Below are positions 51,578 through 60,843 of a stretch of 64,000 nucleotides of DNA, piece after piece. Made by a program: the position numbers and the translations under genes. Every line of letters starts with the position of its first letter. Within the stretch, counting starts at the first letter, position 1. The notes beneath the pieces are model-generated. The model was not told the DNA's origin. It made no database searches and worked only from the letters and a program-made list of their open reading frames with translations. Source of the DNA: Mariniphaga sp964559175 (GTDB taxonomy: Bacteria > Bacteroidota > Bacteroidia > Bacteroidales > Prolixibacteraceae); assembly GCA_964559175.1 (NCBI GenBank), contig CAZLGT010000018.1, forward strand, positions 1-64,000, read 5' to 3'.

Positions 51578-53638
51578 TTATCCTCCAATCAGAAAAGGCG
51601 ATTTTTCTTTTACAAAGGTAATACTCAATTTATGCATAGCCCGGGTGCAGGCAATGTAAAGCAGACTTCGGTCGTTGGGTTCGCGATAGTTTTTGACATC
51701 GGCGCCGGGCACAACCACTTCGTCGAACTCCAACCCTTTCGACATGTGGACGGAACAAACAATAACTCCGGCAGAAAAAGCACCGCTTTCTTCAGTGAGT
51801 AAAACCGTTTCAGGAAATTCATTTATCAGTTCATGGTAGATGTGCGCTGCCTGTTTCTGGGTTTTGCAAATGATTCCGAGTGAGTGATGTTCTGAATTTT
51901 TGAAGTCTTTTACGGTCTCATTTATTCGTTTTAATTCCTCAGCCTTTGATTTACACTGAACCACAGATGGTTGTTCCCCATGCCGTTCCATTGCTTCCAT
52001 TTCGGCATTGGGAATGATGGTTTGCGCGAGGTGTGCTATTTCAAAAGTAGAACGGTAACTTTTGTTCAGTGTCATCACATCGGCGCCGGGAAAAACTTTG
52101 GCTATTTCTTCCGAAGAGGAGGAACTGTATGTATTTACCGACTGGCTGGCATCGCCCAAAATGGTTTTTTTACAGGAAAACAACCGTGCAAGTACGGCAT
52201 ACTGTATGGGAGTGTAATCCTGCATTTCGTCCACCAGCAAATGTTTAACCTTGCTGTACGAATGAATTCCTTCCAGTTTCATTTTCAGATAAATCAGCGG
52301 AAAAACATCGGAATGTTCATAAGCGCTTTTCGTTGCCATTTTCAGCATTTCAGGCATTTCCAGCCATTCGTAAAAATCTTTGTACAATGTCCGCAGGTTC
52401 GTAATCCTGAACATGTTTTTTACTGCTTTGCGCAGTTCGTTGCGCTCTTTGCCCGAAATTTCATAATTGTTGTAGAACAGCAGGTCGCGTTCAATGTCAT
52501 CCACCACTTTATTAAAACGGGCAAACAGAGGAACACGGTGCCATTTCCTGAAGTGCTCTTCAATGTAATCGGCAGGGATGGGAAAACGTTTCACCATCAA
52601 TACTTCCGGGGTAAAATAGTGATTTTCGATGTGAGCCAGGTATTCGTTCAGTTTATTCACAAACTGAAAAGTGGATTTAAACTGAATCCGCCGGCGAAAA
52701 TCGGCATTATTTTTTTCGAGTAGTTCCGAAACCTGCTGAAAAAACGTCTGAAAACGGTATTTTCCTTCGAGCAGTTCGGAGGCCAGTTCTTCCATAACCA
52801 TTTCAGGAATTTTTTCTTCGCCCAACTCGGGCAGAACGTTGGAAATGTAATCGGCAAAAACCTTGTTTGGCGAAAGAATGAGAATATCTTCCGAAGAAAT
52901 TTCTTCACGGAAACGGTACAGCAAAAAGGCAATGCGGTGCAGGGCAATGGACGTTTTTCCCGAACCGGCCACCCCCTGAATAATCAGTTCGCGCGAAGTT
53001 TCGTTGCGAATAATGGCGTTCTGGCTGCGCTGAATGGTGGCCACAATCTGGTTCATTTTATCGTCCGAAGATTTGCTCAGCTCTTTTTGCAGCACATCGT
53101 CGTGAATGTTGAGCGAACTTTCCAGCATATACTCCATTTTCCCGCGGCGTATGCGGTACTGGCGTTTCAGCAGAATGTTGCCCTCAACAGCCCCTTCAGG
53201 AGTTTCGTAATGAGCAGGGCCGTTCTCAAAATCGTAAAACAGTGTGGAAACGGGCGCCCGCCAGTCGTGAATCAGGTTGGCTTTTTCTTCTTCATCAAAA
53301 TAAGCGTGAACTCCAATATATACCGGGAAAGCCTGGTTATTTCCGTTTTCAGAAAAATCGAACCGGCCAAAATAGGGCGACTGTAACAGTTTTTGAATAC
53401 GTTTTTTCCTGTCAAGAACCGTCTCGCCTGTAAGCACCGCTGATGTAACGGACTGCCGGACTGCGTTTTTCTCCACATGGTCCATATCCGCTTTGTTTTC
53501 GTACAGATACTTTTTCTGCTCCTGCAAATCTTTGGCATACCCTGAAACCCTTTCGTCAATAAACTCAAGGGTTCTGTTTAATTTTCCTTTTACTTCTTCC
53601 AGATATTTTCGTTCTTCTGCTTCAGTTTTATTTATCAT
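51578..53638 (-). CDS. HelD-like UvrD/REP-family helicase
   Basis: Start chosen at 53638 (MINKTEAEERKYLEEVKGKL). The 686-aa superfamily 1 protein has an N-terminal coiled coil, then Walker A LIIQGVAGSGKTSIALHRIA (about 216-233), Walker B VDEMQDYTP, GDASQSVNTYSSSS, and late motifs SHMSKGLEFDEVVVPGAD (encoded as VHMSKGLEFD) and YIACTRAMHKL. The layout resembles HelD, which clears RNA polymerase from stalled or paused complexes in Gram-positives; DNA helicase activity is also possible. Operon with the methyltransferase. Confidence 0.88.
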   Translation of the reverse strand: MINKTEAEERKYLEEVKGKLNRTLEFIDERVSGYAKDLQEQKKYLYENKADMDHVEKNAVRQSVTSAVLTGETVLDRKKRIQKLLQSPYFGRFDFSENGNNQAFPVYIGVHAYFDEEEKANLIHDWRAPVSTLFYDFENGPAHYETPEGAVEGNILLKRQYRIRRGKMEYMLESSLNIHDDVLQKELSKSSDDKMNQIVATIQRSQNAIIRNETSRELIIQGVAGSGKTSIALHRIAFLLYRFREEISSEDILILSPNKVFADYISNVLPELGEEKIPEMVMEELASELLEGKYRFQTFFQQVSELLEKNNADFRRRIQFKSTFQFVNKLNEYLAHIENHYFTPEVLMVKRFPIPADYIEEHFRKWHRVPLFARFNKVVDDIERDLLFYNNYEISGKERNELRKAVKNMFRITNLRTLYKDFYEWLEMPEMLKMATKSAYEHSDVFPLIYLKMKLEGIHSYSKVKHLLVDEMQDYTPIQYAVLARLFSCKKTILGDASQSVNTYSSSSSEEIAKVFPGADVMTLNKSYRSTFEIAHLAQTIIPNAEMEAMERHGEQPSVVQCKSKAEELKRINETVKDFKNSEHHSLGIICKTQKQAAHIYHELINEFPETVLLTEESGAFSAGVIVCSVHMSKGLEFDEVVVPGADVKNYREPNDRSLLYIACTRAMHKLSITFVKEKSPFLIGG

Positions 53639-53921
53639 ACTCTCCTTTTCTTTCTCAGGGTCTTTATTTTCCCGGATGGCTGTGCATCTTGTCAATCAAA
53701 CAAAAGTAGGTAAAACCATTCAGTTGTTTCATTTTCTGAAACCGGGTTTAATAAAATGGTAAAGAAACTTTGGTACTGTAAGTTATGCCTTTCTAATAAC
53801 AACGATAAGTTGGGAAAACAAAAAGCACACGACATCTGCAAGGTCAGATTGTCCATAGAAACACCGGAGTACCATAGAAAAAATTCATGATAAATTATTT
53901 GTAAATAATTTATGCCGTATT

Positions 53922-53958
53922 TATACGTCATTCTGAAACTTGACGTATATTTGCGTCA
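53922..53958 (+). promoter_or_regulatory. Promoter and double ArsR operator of third arsR
   Basis: Two overlapping inverted repeats share the central TGACG. TATACGTCA (53922-53930) pairs with TGACGTATA (53941-53949) across 10 bp, and TGACG (53941-53945) pairs with CGTCA (53954-53958) around the perfect -7 box TATATTTG (53946-53953). The latter has the same 5-8-5 geometry as the operators at 40735 and 46084 but a different half-site. Confidence 0.65.
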
Positions 53959-53971
53959 TAATTTTTACGAT

Positions 53972-54310
53972 ATGGCACAATCGAAAACAGAATTATTCGA
54001 CAAGGAACTGGCTGAAATGGCCCTACTTTTTAAAGCACTCGCCCACCCTGCCAGGTTACGCATTTTACAGTTTCTGGCCGAAACACCAACCTGCATCACC
54101 GGCGATATTTCCGATGAACTTCCGCTTGGTCGCACCACCGTAAATCAGCACCTGAAAGAGCTGAAAGATGTCGGACTCATCCAGGGACACATTGATGGAG
54201 CGAAAACCAAATACTGCCTTGAACCCGAAAAACTGAAAGCGGTGAAAGCACTTCTGACGGGTTTTCTGGAAGAGATTGAACCGGCAGATGATTTTAGTTG
54301 CGAAACTTAA
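53972..54310 (+). CDS. arsR: ArsR-family repressor of the arsC-arsM-acr3 operon
   Basis: Start at 53972 (MAQSKTELFDKELAEMALLF), 18 bp after the -7 box; the upstream in-frame ATG would lie in the operator. The 112-aa repressor has LFKALAHPARLRILQFLAET, GRTTVNQHLKELKDVGLIQG and KYCLEPEKL. Cysteines are in PTCITGD, KYC and a C-terminal SCET; it lacks the CC pair of the other two ArsRs, so its metalloid site may differ. Heads an arsenate-resistance operon. Confidence 0.93.
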   Translation: MAQSKTELFDKELAEMALLFKALAHPARLRILQFLAETPTCITGDISDELPLGRTTVNQHLKELKDVGLIQGHIDGAKTKYCLEPEKLKAVKALLTGFLEEIEPADDFSCET

Positions 54311-54378
54311 ATATGGAAATGCTTGAATGCATGAAAGAATAAATAATTGACAGATAAGTAAATAAACAACATCAATTC

Positions 54379-54433
54379 AACAGTTTACAATTTAACAATT
54401 TGGCAGTTTATCAATTTAACAATTTAACAATTT
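54379..54433. repeat. Simple repeat between arsR and arsC
   Basis: Degenerate tandem of CAATTTAACAATTT / CAGTTTA words ending 5 bp before the arsC start. The 127-bp arsR-arsC gap is otherwise without features. Confidence 0.7.
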
Positions 54434-54437
54434 CTCC

Positions 54438-54866
54438 ATGAAAATACTGATTTTATGCACCGGCAACAGTTGCCGCAGCCAGATGGCTCACGGATTTTTA
54501 AAGTCGTTCGACGGACGTTTGGAAGTTGAATCGGCCGGAACAGAAGCCTCCGGAAAGCTGAACCATAAAGCCGTGGAAGTGATGAAGGAAATCGGCATCG
54601 ACATCTGCCATCACACTTCAGACTCGGTTGAAAAATACCTGAACGATGAGTGGGACTATGTGATAACCGTTTGCGGCGGGGCCAACGAAAACTGCCCTGC
54701 TTTTTTGGGAAAAGTAAAACACCGGCTGCACATTGGTTTCGACGACCCGTCGCACGCCACCGGAACGCCCGAGTTTATTGAAAGTGAATATTACCGGGTG
54801 AGAGATGAAATAAAGGAAGCATTTTACAAACTATACACTGAAGAAATTAAACCTCATTTAAAATGA
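54438..54866 (+). CDS. arsC: Arsenate reductase, low-molecular-weight phosphatase type
   Basis: A 142-aa thioredoxin-coupled arsenate reductase: P-loop CTGNSCRSQMAHGF with nucleophile Cys8-type position (ILCTGNSCRSQ), VITVCGGANENCPAF carrying the second redox Cys pair, and IGFDDPSHATGTPEF. Reduces arsenate to arsenite in the cytoplasm for methylation by ArsM or export by ACR3. Its stop overlaps the arsM start by 4 bp. Confidence 0.93.
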   Translation: MKILILCTGNSCRSQMAHGFLKSFDGRLEVESAGTEASGKLNHKAVEVMKEIGIDICHHTSDSVEKYLNDEWDYVITVCGGANENCPAFLGKVKHRLHIGFDDPSHATGTPEFIESEYYRVRDEIKEAFYKLYTEEIKPHLK

Positions 54867-55666
54867 AAGCAGAAGATTTAAAATTGGTAGTAAAAGAAAA
54901 GTACGGCTCCATTGCCAGCCAAAGCAACCTTTTGCAGCAGCAGGGATGCTGCGGTGATTCAGGATGTTGCGGCGAGCTGGAATTTAGTATGATTGGCGAC
55001 GAATATGCCGGCGTGGCAGGCTACAATCCGGAGGCCGATTTAGGTTTGGGGTGCGGTTTGCCCACCGAATTTGCCGGAATAAAACCGGGCGATAGCGTAC
55101 TCGATTTGGGCAGCGGCGCCGGCAACGATTGTTTCATTGCCAGAACTATTGTTGGCGAAACCGGAAAAGTTACCGGCCTCGATTTCACCGAAGAAATGAT
55201 TCGGAAAGCGCAGCAAAATTTAGCCGATACTGGCTTTAAAAACATCGGATTCATTCAGGGCGACATTGAAGAGATGCCCCTGCCCGACTCCACTTTTGAT
55301 GTGGTAATAAGCAACTGCGTACTCAACCTGGTTCCTGACAAGCAAAAAGCATTTTCAGAAATTTTCCGCGTGTTGAAACCGGGCGGGCATTTTTGTATCT
55401 CGGATGTGGTTACCAGCGGAAAATTGCCGGATGGACTGAAAAAAGCTGCCGAAATGTATGCAGGCTGCGTTTCGGGGGCTTTAGAAAAAGCTGATTACCT
55501 GAACCTAATTGAAGAGCTGGATTTTAGAGAAATCGAAATCAATAAGGAAAAACCCATCGAAATTCCCGACTCCATTCTGGCAAATTATATGAATGAAAAT
55601 GAGATTTCAAATTTCAAAAAGTCAGGGACAGGAATTTTCAGTATTACAGTTACTGCAAACAAATAA
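54863..55666 (+). CDS. arsM: Arsenite methyltransferase
   Basis: A 267-aa SAM-dependent enzyme. N-terminal Cys-rich segment CCGDSGCCGELEF, then YNPEADLGLGCGLPTEFAGI, motif I VLDLGSGAGNDCFIARTIVG, FDVVISNCVLNLVPDKQKAF and YAGCVSGAL. These cysteines are typical As(III)-coordinating positions of ArsM. Produces methylated arsenicals. Translationally coupled to arsC. Confidence 0.93.
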   Translation: MKAEDLKLVVKEKYGSIASQSNLLQQQGCCGDSGCCGELEFSMIGDEYAGVAGYNPEADLGLGCGLPTEFAGIKPGDSVLDLGSGAGNDCFIARTIVGETGKVTGLDFTEEMIRKAQQNLADTGFKNIGFIQGDIEEMPLPDSTFDVVISNCVLNLVPDKQKAFSEIFRVLKPGGHFCISDVVTSGKLPDGLKKAAEMYAGCVSGALEKADYLNLIEELDFREIEINKEKPIEIPDSILANYMNENEISNFKKSGTGIFSITVTANK

Positions 55667-55671
55667 ACCGC

Positions 55672-56703
55672 ATGGAGAAACAAAAAAAGAGAATCGGCTT
55701 TTTTGAAAAATATTTAACACTTTGGGTGGCTTTGTGTATTGGCGCAGGAATCGGAATCGGGCATTTTGCAGGCGACAATATCCAGGGTTTAAGTAACCTC
55801 GAAGTTTTTCGTGTGAATATTCCTGTCGCCATTTTAATCTGGCTGATGATTTACCCCATGATGCTCCAGGTCGATTTTTCCAGCATAAAAAATGTGGGAA
55901 AACGCCCCAAAGGGTTAATCCTTACACTGGTTGTAAACTGGCTGATAAAACCCTTTACCATGGCCTTTTTCGCGTGGATTTTCTTTTCGAAAATTTATGC
56001 GGCGTTCATTTCGCCCGAACAGGCCGGCGAATATATTGCCGGGGCCATTTTACTGGGTGCAGCGCCCTGCACGGCAATGGTTTTTGTGTGGAGTTACCTC
56101 ACCGACGGCGATCCCAATTATACGCTGGTGCAGGTTTCAGTAAATGACCTGATTATTTTGGTGGCGTTTGTGCCAATTGTTGGACTACTGCTCGGAATTA
56201 CAAACATTGCAATTCCTTATGATACCTTGTTTGCCAGTGTGGCCATTTTTGTGGTAGTGCCACTGGTAGCTGGGTACCTCACTCATAAAATTTTAATCCG
56301 GGAAAAAGGCGAAATTTGGTTTACAAAAGAATTTCTGCCCAAATTAAAACCTGTTTCTATTCTGGCATTGCTGGTGACACTGGTGCTGCTTTTTGCCTTC
56401 CAGGGTACAAACATCACCAACAATCCGCTCATTATTTTACTAATTGCAGTTCCGCTGGTAATTCAAACCTATTTCATATTTTTTATTGCCTGGTTTGGCG
56501 GCCGAAGGTTGAAACTTCCCCACGCCATTTGTTCGCCGGCAGCAATGATTGGCGCCAGCAATTTTTTCGAGCTGGCCGTAGCTGTGGCCATTGCGCTTTT
56601 CGGACTGCAATCGCCTGCTGCTTTGGTAACGGTTGTGGGGGTGCTGGTTGAAGTGCCGGTGATGCTTTCGCTGGTGGCGCTGGCCAACCGCTGGAAATAT
56701 TAA
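55672..56703 (+). CDS. acr3: ACR3-family arsenite efflux transporter
   Basis: A 343-aa transporter with ten predicted membrane helices. Features: IPVAILIWLMIYPMMLQVDF, AILLGAAPCTAMVFVWSYLT with the conserved Cys of the ACR3 fourth helix, LVQVSVNDLIILVAFVP and AICSPAAMIGASNFFELAVA. Exports arsenite using the proton gradient. Starts 5 bp after arsM; last gene of the operon. Confidence 0.94.
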   Translation: MEKQKKRIGFFEKYLTLWVALCIGAGIGIGHFAGDNIQGLSNLEVFRVNIPVAILIWLMIYPMMLQVDFSSIKNVGKRPKGLILTLVVNWLIKPFTMAFFAWIFFSKIYAAFISPEQAGEYIAGAILLGAAPCTAMVFVWSYLTDGDPNYTLVQVSVNDLIILVAFVPIVGLLLGITNIAIPYDTLFASVAIFVVVPLVAGYLTHKILIREKGEIWFTKEFLPKLKPVSILALLVTLVLLFAFQGTNITNNPLIILLIAVPLVIQTYFIFFIAWFGGRRLKLPHAICSPAAMIGASNFFELAVAVAIALFGLQSPAALVTVVGVLVEVPVMLSLVALANRWKY

Positions 56704-56831
56704 TTCATAAAGATTTTTGGAAAAACCTGTGGGGTATTGACCACCTCCAGATTTATTTTCTTTTCAGAATTAACCATTTAGTTAAACTTTTAGGTTAAAA
56801 TATTTGGCCAATTCAATTCATCATTTTAAAT

Positions 56832-56847
56832 TTGACCAGTTGGTTAA
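56832..56847 (+). promoter_or_regulatory. Candidate TetR operator
   Basis: Near-perfect palindrome TTGACCA-GT-TGGTTAA (one mismatch), 20 bp before the tetR start. The upstream 70 bp carry three further GTTAAA words (56780, 56793 and 56855 areas), suggesting multiple half-sites. Confidence 0.5.
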
Positions 56848-56867
56848 ATCAAACAGTTAAATAATTT

Positions 56868-57494
56868 GTGATGAATAAATTAAAAAAAGACACTACCGAA
56901 GACAAAATTTTGGAAGCAGCCCAAACAGTTTTCATACAAAAAGGTATGGATGGTGCACGAATGCAGGAGATTGCAAATGAAGCAGGCATTAACAAAGCGC
57001 TGTTACACTACTATTTCAGAAGCAAGCAAAAACTTTTTGAAGCCATTTTCAAAAAAGTTTTTAATCAGGTTTTTCCAGGACTCGAAACTTTTATTCATTC
57101 GGAGCTTCCTTTTGATAAGAAACTCAGTATTTTCATTGAAAAATATATCGATTTCCTGCTGAAAAATCCGTTTATACCTTCTTTTATTCTGAAAGAGATT
57201 CACCGTGACCCCAAATTCCTCGCATCGGTAATTCAAAGTACAGGAGTAAATCCAAAAGAAGTTTTTTACATGCTTGAAAAAGAAATGGAAGCGGGAAAAA
57301 TCAAAAAAATGGATCCAAAGGACCTGCTGATTAACATTCTGGCGTTAAGCATTTTTCCGGTTGCAGCAAAGCCACTGATGGAGATTATGTTCTGCGAAAA
57401 CGATAAAGAAGCGTACAGAAATTTTCTTGTTAAAAGAAAAGAGTCTGTGCGACAGTTTATTCTGGATTCCATCTTCAAAGAAAAAGCCGGATAA
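56868..57494 (+). CDS. TetR/AcrR-family regulator
   Basis: A 208-aa regulator: N-terminal helix-turn-helix (10-58: DKILEAAQTVFIQKGMDGAR, IANEAGINKALLHYYFRSKQ) and a helical ligand-binding domain (FIEKYIDFLLKNPFIPSFIL). First gene of, and likely repressor for, the efflux operon that follows; 70 bp separate it from the TolC-like gene. Confidence 0.93.
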   Translation: MMNKLKKDTTEDKILEAAQTVFIQKGMDGARMQEIANEAGINKALLHYYFRSKQKLFEAIFKKVFNQVFPGLETFIHSELPFDKKLSIFIEKYIDFLLKNPFIPSFILKEIHRDPKFLASVIQSTGVNPKEVFYMLEKEMEAGKIKKMDPKDLLINILALSIFPVAAKPLMEIMFCENDKEAYRNFLVKRKESVRQFILDSIFKEKAG

Positions 57495-57564
57495 GCAGTG
57501 ATAAATTTTTGATGCAGTCACAGTCACAGTCGCAGTTATCAGAAAAAATGAAAATCTTGAAAAA

Positions 57565-58833
57565 ATGAAACGAATTCTTATCCTTTTGCTTCTTCCAGCC
57601 CAGATAGCACTCGGACAGCAGACAGTCACACTTGACGAATGTTACCAATGGGCAAGGGAAAATTACCCCAACCTGCAGCAAGCGGGTATCTGGCAGGAAA
57701 TTACCCAACTTAAAAAAGATAACCTGAAAACGGAGTATCTCCCGCAGGTTTCGCTGAATGGGCAGGCTACTTACCAGTCGGATGTAACAAAAGTGGATAT
57801 CGCGCTGCCCAACATTTCCATTCCAACCGTCTCGAAAGATCAGTACAAGGCTTATGCGGAGTTTAGGCAAACCCTTTGGGATGGTGGCTTGACTGCAGCA
57901 AACACCAAACTGGAAGATGCCTTATTGAAAAGCCATTTAAGTGAGTTGGAGGTGGAATTATATAAACTGAACGAACAGGTGGCGCAAGCCTTTTTTACAG
58001 CTTTGGTAGTTGACAAACAGGCAGAAGTTGTAAATGCACAGAAAGAAGTGCTCTCTGAAAAACTGGCTTCAGTAGAATCGGCTGTTCGAAACGGCATGGT
58101 TGAAAAGTCCGCTGCTTTGGAAATTAAAGCTGAAGTGCTGAACCTGGAACAGCAAAAAACTCATCTCGAAGCAGCTAAAAATACGGCGTTTCAGTTGCTT
58201 TCCATTTTAACCGGGGAATCAATCAGGCAGGATGCCGAATTAACTTTTAATGAAAAACCGGATTTCACAAACGAAATCCTTTCACGGCCTGAATTCCATC
58301 TTTTTTCCAACCAGATGACGCAACTGGAAACACAAATGACGTTGCTCGACAAATCGCGCAATCCGAAACTTTTTGGATTTGGGCAGGCAGGTTACGGCAA
58401 GCCGGGATTGAATATGCTTAATAATGAATTCGATACTTATTATCTGGTTGGGGTCGGATTGTCGTGGAATGTTTTCGACTGGAACAAAACCAACCGGCAA
58501 AAACAGGTCCTCACACTGCAGCAGGAAATGATTCAGAAACAGGAAGAAACTTTCAGTCAAAACATTCAGCTACTACTGGCACAACAAAAAGAGCAAATCA
58601 GCAAACTGGAAACCATACTGAAAACCGACCTGGAAATGGTTGAGCTGCGAACGGAAATCACAAAATCGGCCGCCTCAAAACTGAAAAACGAAATCTATAC
58701 AACCTCCGATTACATTCGGGAATTACAGGCCGAAACCGTAGCAAAGCTAAACCTTGAACTGCACAAAATTCAATTAAATGAAGCAAGAGAGAAGTATCTG
58801 TTAATTAAAGGCAAAGACAATAGCAAATCTTAA
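57565..58833 (+). CDS. TolC-family outer membrane efflux protein
   Basis: A 422-aa exported protein: signal peptide (MKRILILLLLPAQIALGQ) and two TolC-type repeats of coiled-coil and strand regions: VTLDECYQWARENYPNLQQA, AYAEFRQTLWDGGLTAANTK, NPKLFGFGQAGYGKPGLNML, VGVGLSWNVFDWNKTNRQKQ. Forms the outer-membrane channel for the HlyD/ABC exporter encoded downstream. Confidence 0.93.
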   Translation: MKRILILLLLPAQIALGQQTVTLDECYQWARENYPNLQQAGIWQEITQLKKDNLKTEYLPQVSLNGQATYQSDVTKVDIALPNISIPTVSKDQYKAYAEFRQTLWDGGLTAANTKLEDALLKSHLSELEVELYKLNEQVAQAFFTALVVDKQAEVVNAQKEVLSEKLASVESAVRNGMVEKSAALEIKAEVLNLEQQKTHLEAAKNTAFQLLSILTGESIRQDAELTFNEKPDFTNEILSRPEFHLFSNQMTQLETQMTLLDKSRNPKLFGFGQAGYGKPGLNMLNNEFDTYYLVGVGLSWNVFDWNKTNRQKQVLTLQQEMIQKQEETFSQNIQLLLAQQKEQISKLETILKTDLEMVELRTEITKSAASKLKNEIYTTSDYIRELQAETVAKLNLELHKIQLNEAREKYLLIKGKDNSKS

Positions 58834-58850
58834 AAAATCATCGACGCGAG

Positions 58851-58883
58851 TCCCCCTTTAAAAAAGGGGGATCAAGGGGGATT
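58851..58883. repeat. CCCCCTTTAAAAAAGGGGG hairpin repeat
   Basis: The palindrome TCCCCCTTTAAAAAAGGGGG and the following ATCAAGGGGGATT lie in the 87-bp gap between the TolC-like and HlyD-like genes. This repeat type is dispersed in many Bacteroidota genomes. It could act as an mRNA-stabilising hairpin inside the operon. Confidence 0.7.
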
Positions 58884-58920
58884 GAACTCATATAAATTAA
58901 AGCAATAAAAAATAACAACT

Positions 58921-59808
58921 ATGAAATACAATGCAATCATTTTTATCTTTTCAGTCTGGTTATTCGGATGTACCAACCCAAATGACCGGTCCGATGCTTT
59001 TGGGAATTTTGAGGCTGAAACCGTAATTATTTCTTCTGAAGCATCTGGAAAAATTTTACAACTAAATGTTGAAAAGGGTCAAAAAATTGATGCCGGGTTT
59101 GTAGCTGCTCTCATCGACACGATGCAGATTCATTTGAAACTTCAGCAAATTGAAGCGCAGAAAGCAGCCATTGAAGCCAAAAGGCAAAGCATCAGTGCAC
59201 AAATTGCTGTTTTCGGAGAACAGAAAAAGAATCTGCAAATCAACGAAAAACGGATTAAACAAATGCTGGCCGACGGCGCCGCCACACAAAAGCAACTCGA
59301 TGACATCACCGGGCAAACCAGCGTAATCGATAAACAAATGGAAAGTACCAGAACACAGTTTACTTCAATTAACAAGGAACTGCAGGTGCTTGAAACGCAG
59401 CAGGAATCGACACTTGATTTACTGAATCGCTGTAAAGTGATTTCACCGGCAAGTGGCACCATCCTCGAAACATATATCGAGCAGGGTGAGCTGGCCGCTC
59501 CGGGTAAACCGCTATTTAAAATGGCCAACCTGGAGGAACTTACTTTGAAAGTTTATGTAAGCGGCGCACAGCTTCCCGGCATTAAAATCGGACAGGAAGT
59601 GGAAGTTCTGGTGGACAAAAATGAAACTGAAAACCAGAAGTTCAGAGGAAAAATCACATGGATTTCATCGGAAGCCGAATTCACCCCAAAAATCATTCAA
59701 ACCAAAGAAGAAAGGGTTAAACTGGTTTATGCCGTTAAAGTGGCCGTAAAAAACGACGGCACATTGAAAATTGGAATGCCGGGGGAGGTTAGTTGGCAGT
59801 CGCAGTGA
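58921..59808 (+). CDS. HlyD-family periplasmic adaptor, lipoprotein type
   Basis: A 295-aa adaptor. Lipobox WLFGC (Cys17) anchors it to the inner membrane; a lipoyl-like barrel (VIISSEASGKILQLNVEKGQ), a long coiled-coil hairpin (about 65-165: KQRSISAQIAVFGEQKKN) and a second barrel half (VISPASGTILETYIEQGELA, LEELTLKVYVSGAQLPGIKI) follow. Resembles YbhG-type adaptors of ABC-2 exporters. Confidence 0.92.
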   Translation: MKYNAIIFIFSVWLFGCTNPNDRSDAFGNFEAETVIISSEASGKILQLNVEKGQKIDAGFVAALIDTMQIHLKLQQIEAQKAAIEAKRQSISAQIAVFGEQKKNLQINEKRIKQMLADGAATQKQLDDITGQTSVIDKQMESTRTQFTSINKELQVLETQQESTLDLLNRCKVISPASGTILETYIEQGELAAPGKPLFKMANLEELTLKVYVSGAQLPGIKIGQEVEVLVDKNETENQKFRGKITWISSEAEFTPKIIQTKEERVKLVYAVKVAVKNDGTLKIGMPGEVSWQSQ

Positions 59809-59828
59809 GCAGTAAAAATTGAAATTCA

Positions 59829-60779
59829 ATGATAACTATTAATAACATATCAAAATCCTATGAAAAAACTCCGGCATTGAATAACATTTCGCTGACAGTG
59901 AACGAAGGCGAACTGTTTGGGCTGATTGGTCCCGACGGTGCGGGAAAAACCACGCTGATGCGTATTCTGATGACTTTGCTTCTTCCCGACTCCGGCCAGG
60001 CATATATGAACGGACTCGACGTGGTTTCCGACTTCAAAAAAATACGGCACATTGTGGGCTACATGCCAGGCAGATTCTCGCTTTACCAGGATTTGAGCGT
60101 GGAGGAAAACCTCAGCTTTTTTGCTACGGTTTTTGGCACTACCGTGAAAAATAATTACGACCTCATCCGCGACATTTATTACCAGATTGAACCATTCAAA
60201 AAACGCCGGGCAGGCAAACTCTCGGGCGGCATGAAACAAAAGCTGGCATTGTCGTGCGCACTCATTCACAGTCCGAAAATTCTGGTACTCGACGAACCAA
60301 CCACCGGAGTGGATGCTGTTTCGCGCAAAGAATTCTGGGAGATGTTGAAAAAACTGCAAAAGAAAGAAATTACCATCCTTGTTTCCACGCCATACATGGA
60401 CGAAGCCAATTTGTGTGACCGTGTGGCACTCATACAAAACGGACGGATTCTGGATGTAGATTCGCCCCAAAGAATTACAGAAAAATTTCCGCGAAAAATT
60501 ATCCGGGTGCGGTCAGATGAAACCTACAGGCTCATCAACGATTTGCGAAAATACGAAAAGACAGAATCGGCATTTGCATTTGGGCAGTTCGTGCATTTCA
60601 CCGGGATTGATGATAAAGTGGAAATACCAGAGCTGGATAAATACCTGGAAAAACTGAATCACAAAAATGTGCTGGCGGAAAAAGTGGAACCGGGAATTGA
60701 GGATGTGTTTATGAGTTTGATGAAAGAGGCCTCCCCTGGCCCCTCCGAGGGAGGGGAAAAGAAACAATACAACATATAA
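59829..60779 (+). CDS. ABC transporter ATP-binding protein (first)
   Basis: A 316-aa nucleotide-binding subunit: Walker A LIGPDGAGKTTLMRI, signature LSGGMKQKLALSCA, Walker B ILVLDEPTTGVDAVSR and the CcmA-like C-terminal domain. The last 17 residues (EASPGPSEGGEKKQYNI) are encoded by a CCTCCCCTGGCCCCTCC-type dispersed repeat (60730-60758). Pairs with the next ATPase, like the two halves of YbhF. Confidence 0.93.
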   Translation: MITINNISKSYEKTPALNNISLTVNEGELFGLIGPDGAGKTTLMRILMTLLLPDSGQAYMNGLDVVSDFKKIRHIVGYMPGRFSLYQDLSVEENLSFFATVFGTTVKNNYDLIRDIYYQIEPFKKRRAGKLSGGMKQKLALSCALIHSPKILVLDEPTTGVDAVSRKEFWEMLKKLQKKEITILVSTPYMDEANLCDRVALIQNGRILDVDSPQRITEKFPRKIIRVRSDETYRLINDLRKYEKTESAFAFGQFVHFTGIDDKVEIPELDKYLEKLNHKNVLAEKVEPGIEDVFMSLMKEASPGPSEGGEKKQYNI

Positions 60780-60843
60780 AGAATGAACACAAAAGTAAAA
60801 CATAACAATCTTTCCCCCACTGGGGAAAATCCCGGCAGGGAAA
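60730..60843. repeat. GC-rich repeats translated at the junction of the two ABC ATPase genes
   Basis: A palindromic CCTCCCCTGGCCCCTCCGAG stretch with its GGGAGGGG arm (60730-60758) forms the 3' end of the first ATPase gene. A CCCCCACTGGGGAAAATCCC stretch (60811-60843) encodes residues about 9-20 of the second. Both resemble Bacteroidota intergenic repeats and both stay in frame. Confidence 0.6.

Noticed and set aside
51971..52723. 250-codon plus-strand frame opposite the HelD-like gene
   Set aside because: Antisense shadow produced by codon bias.
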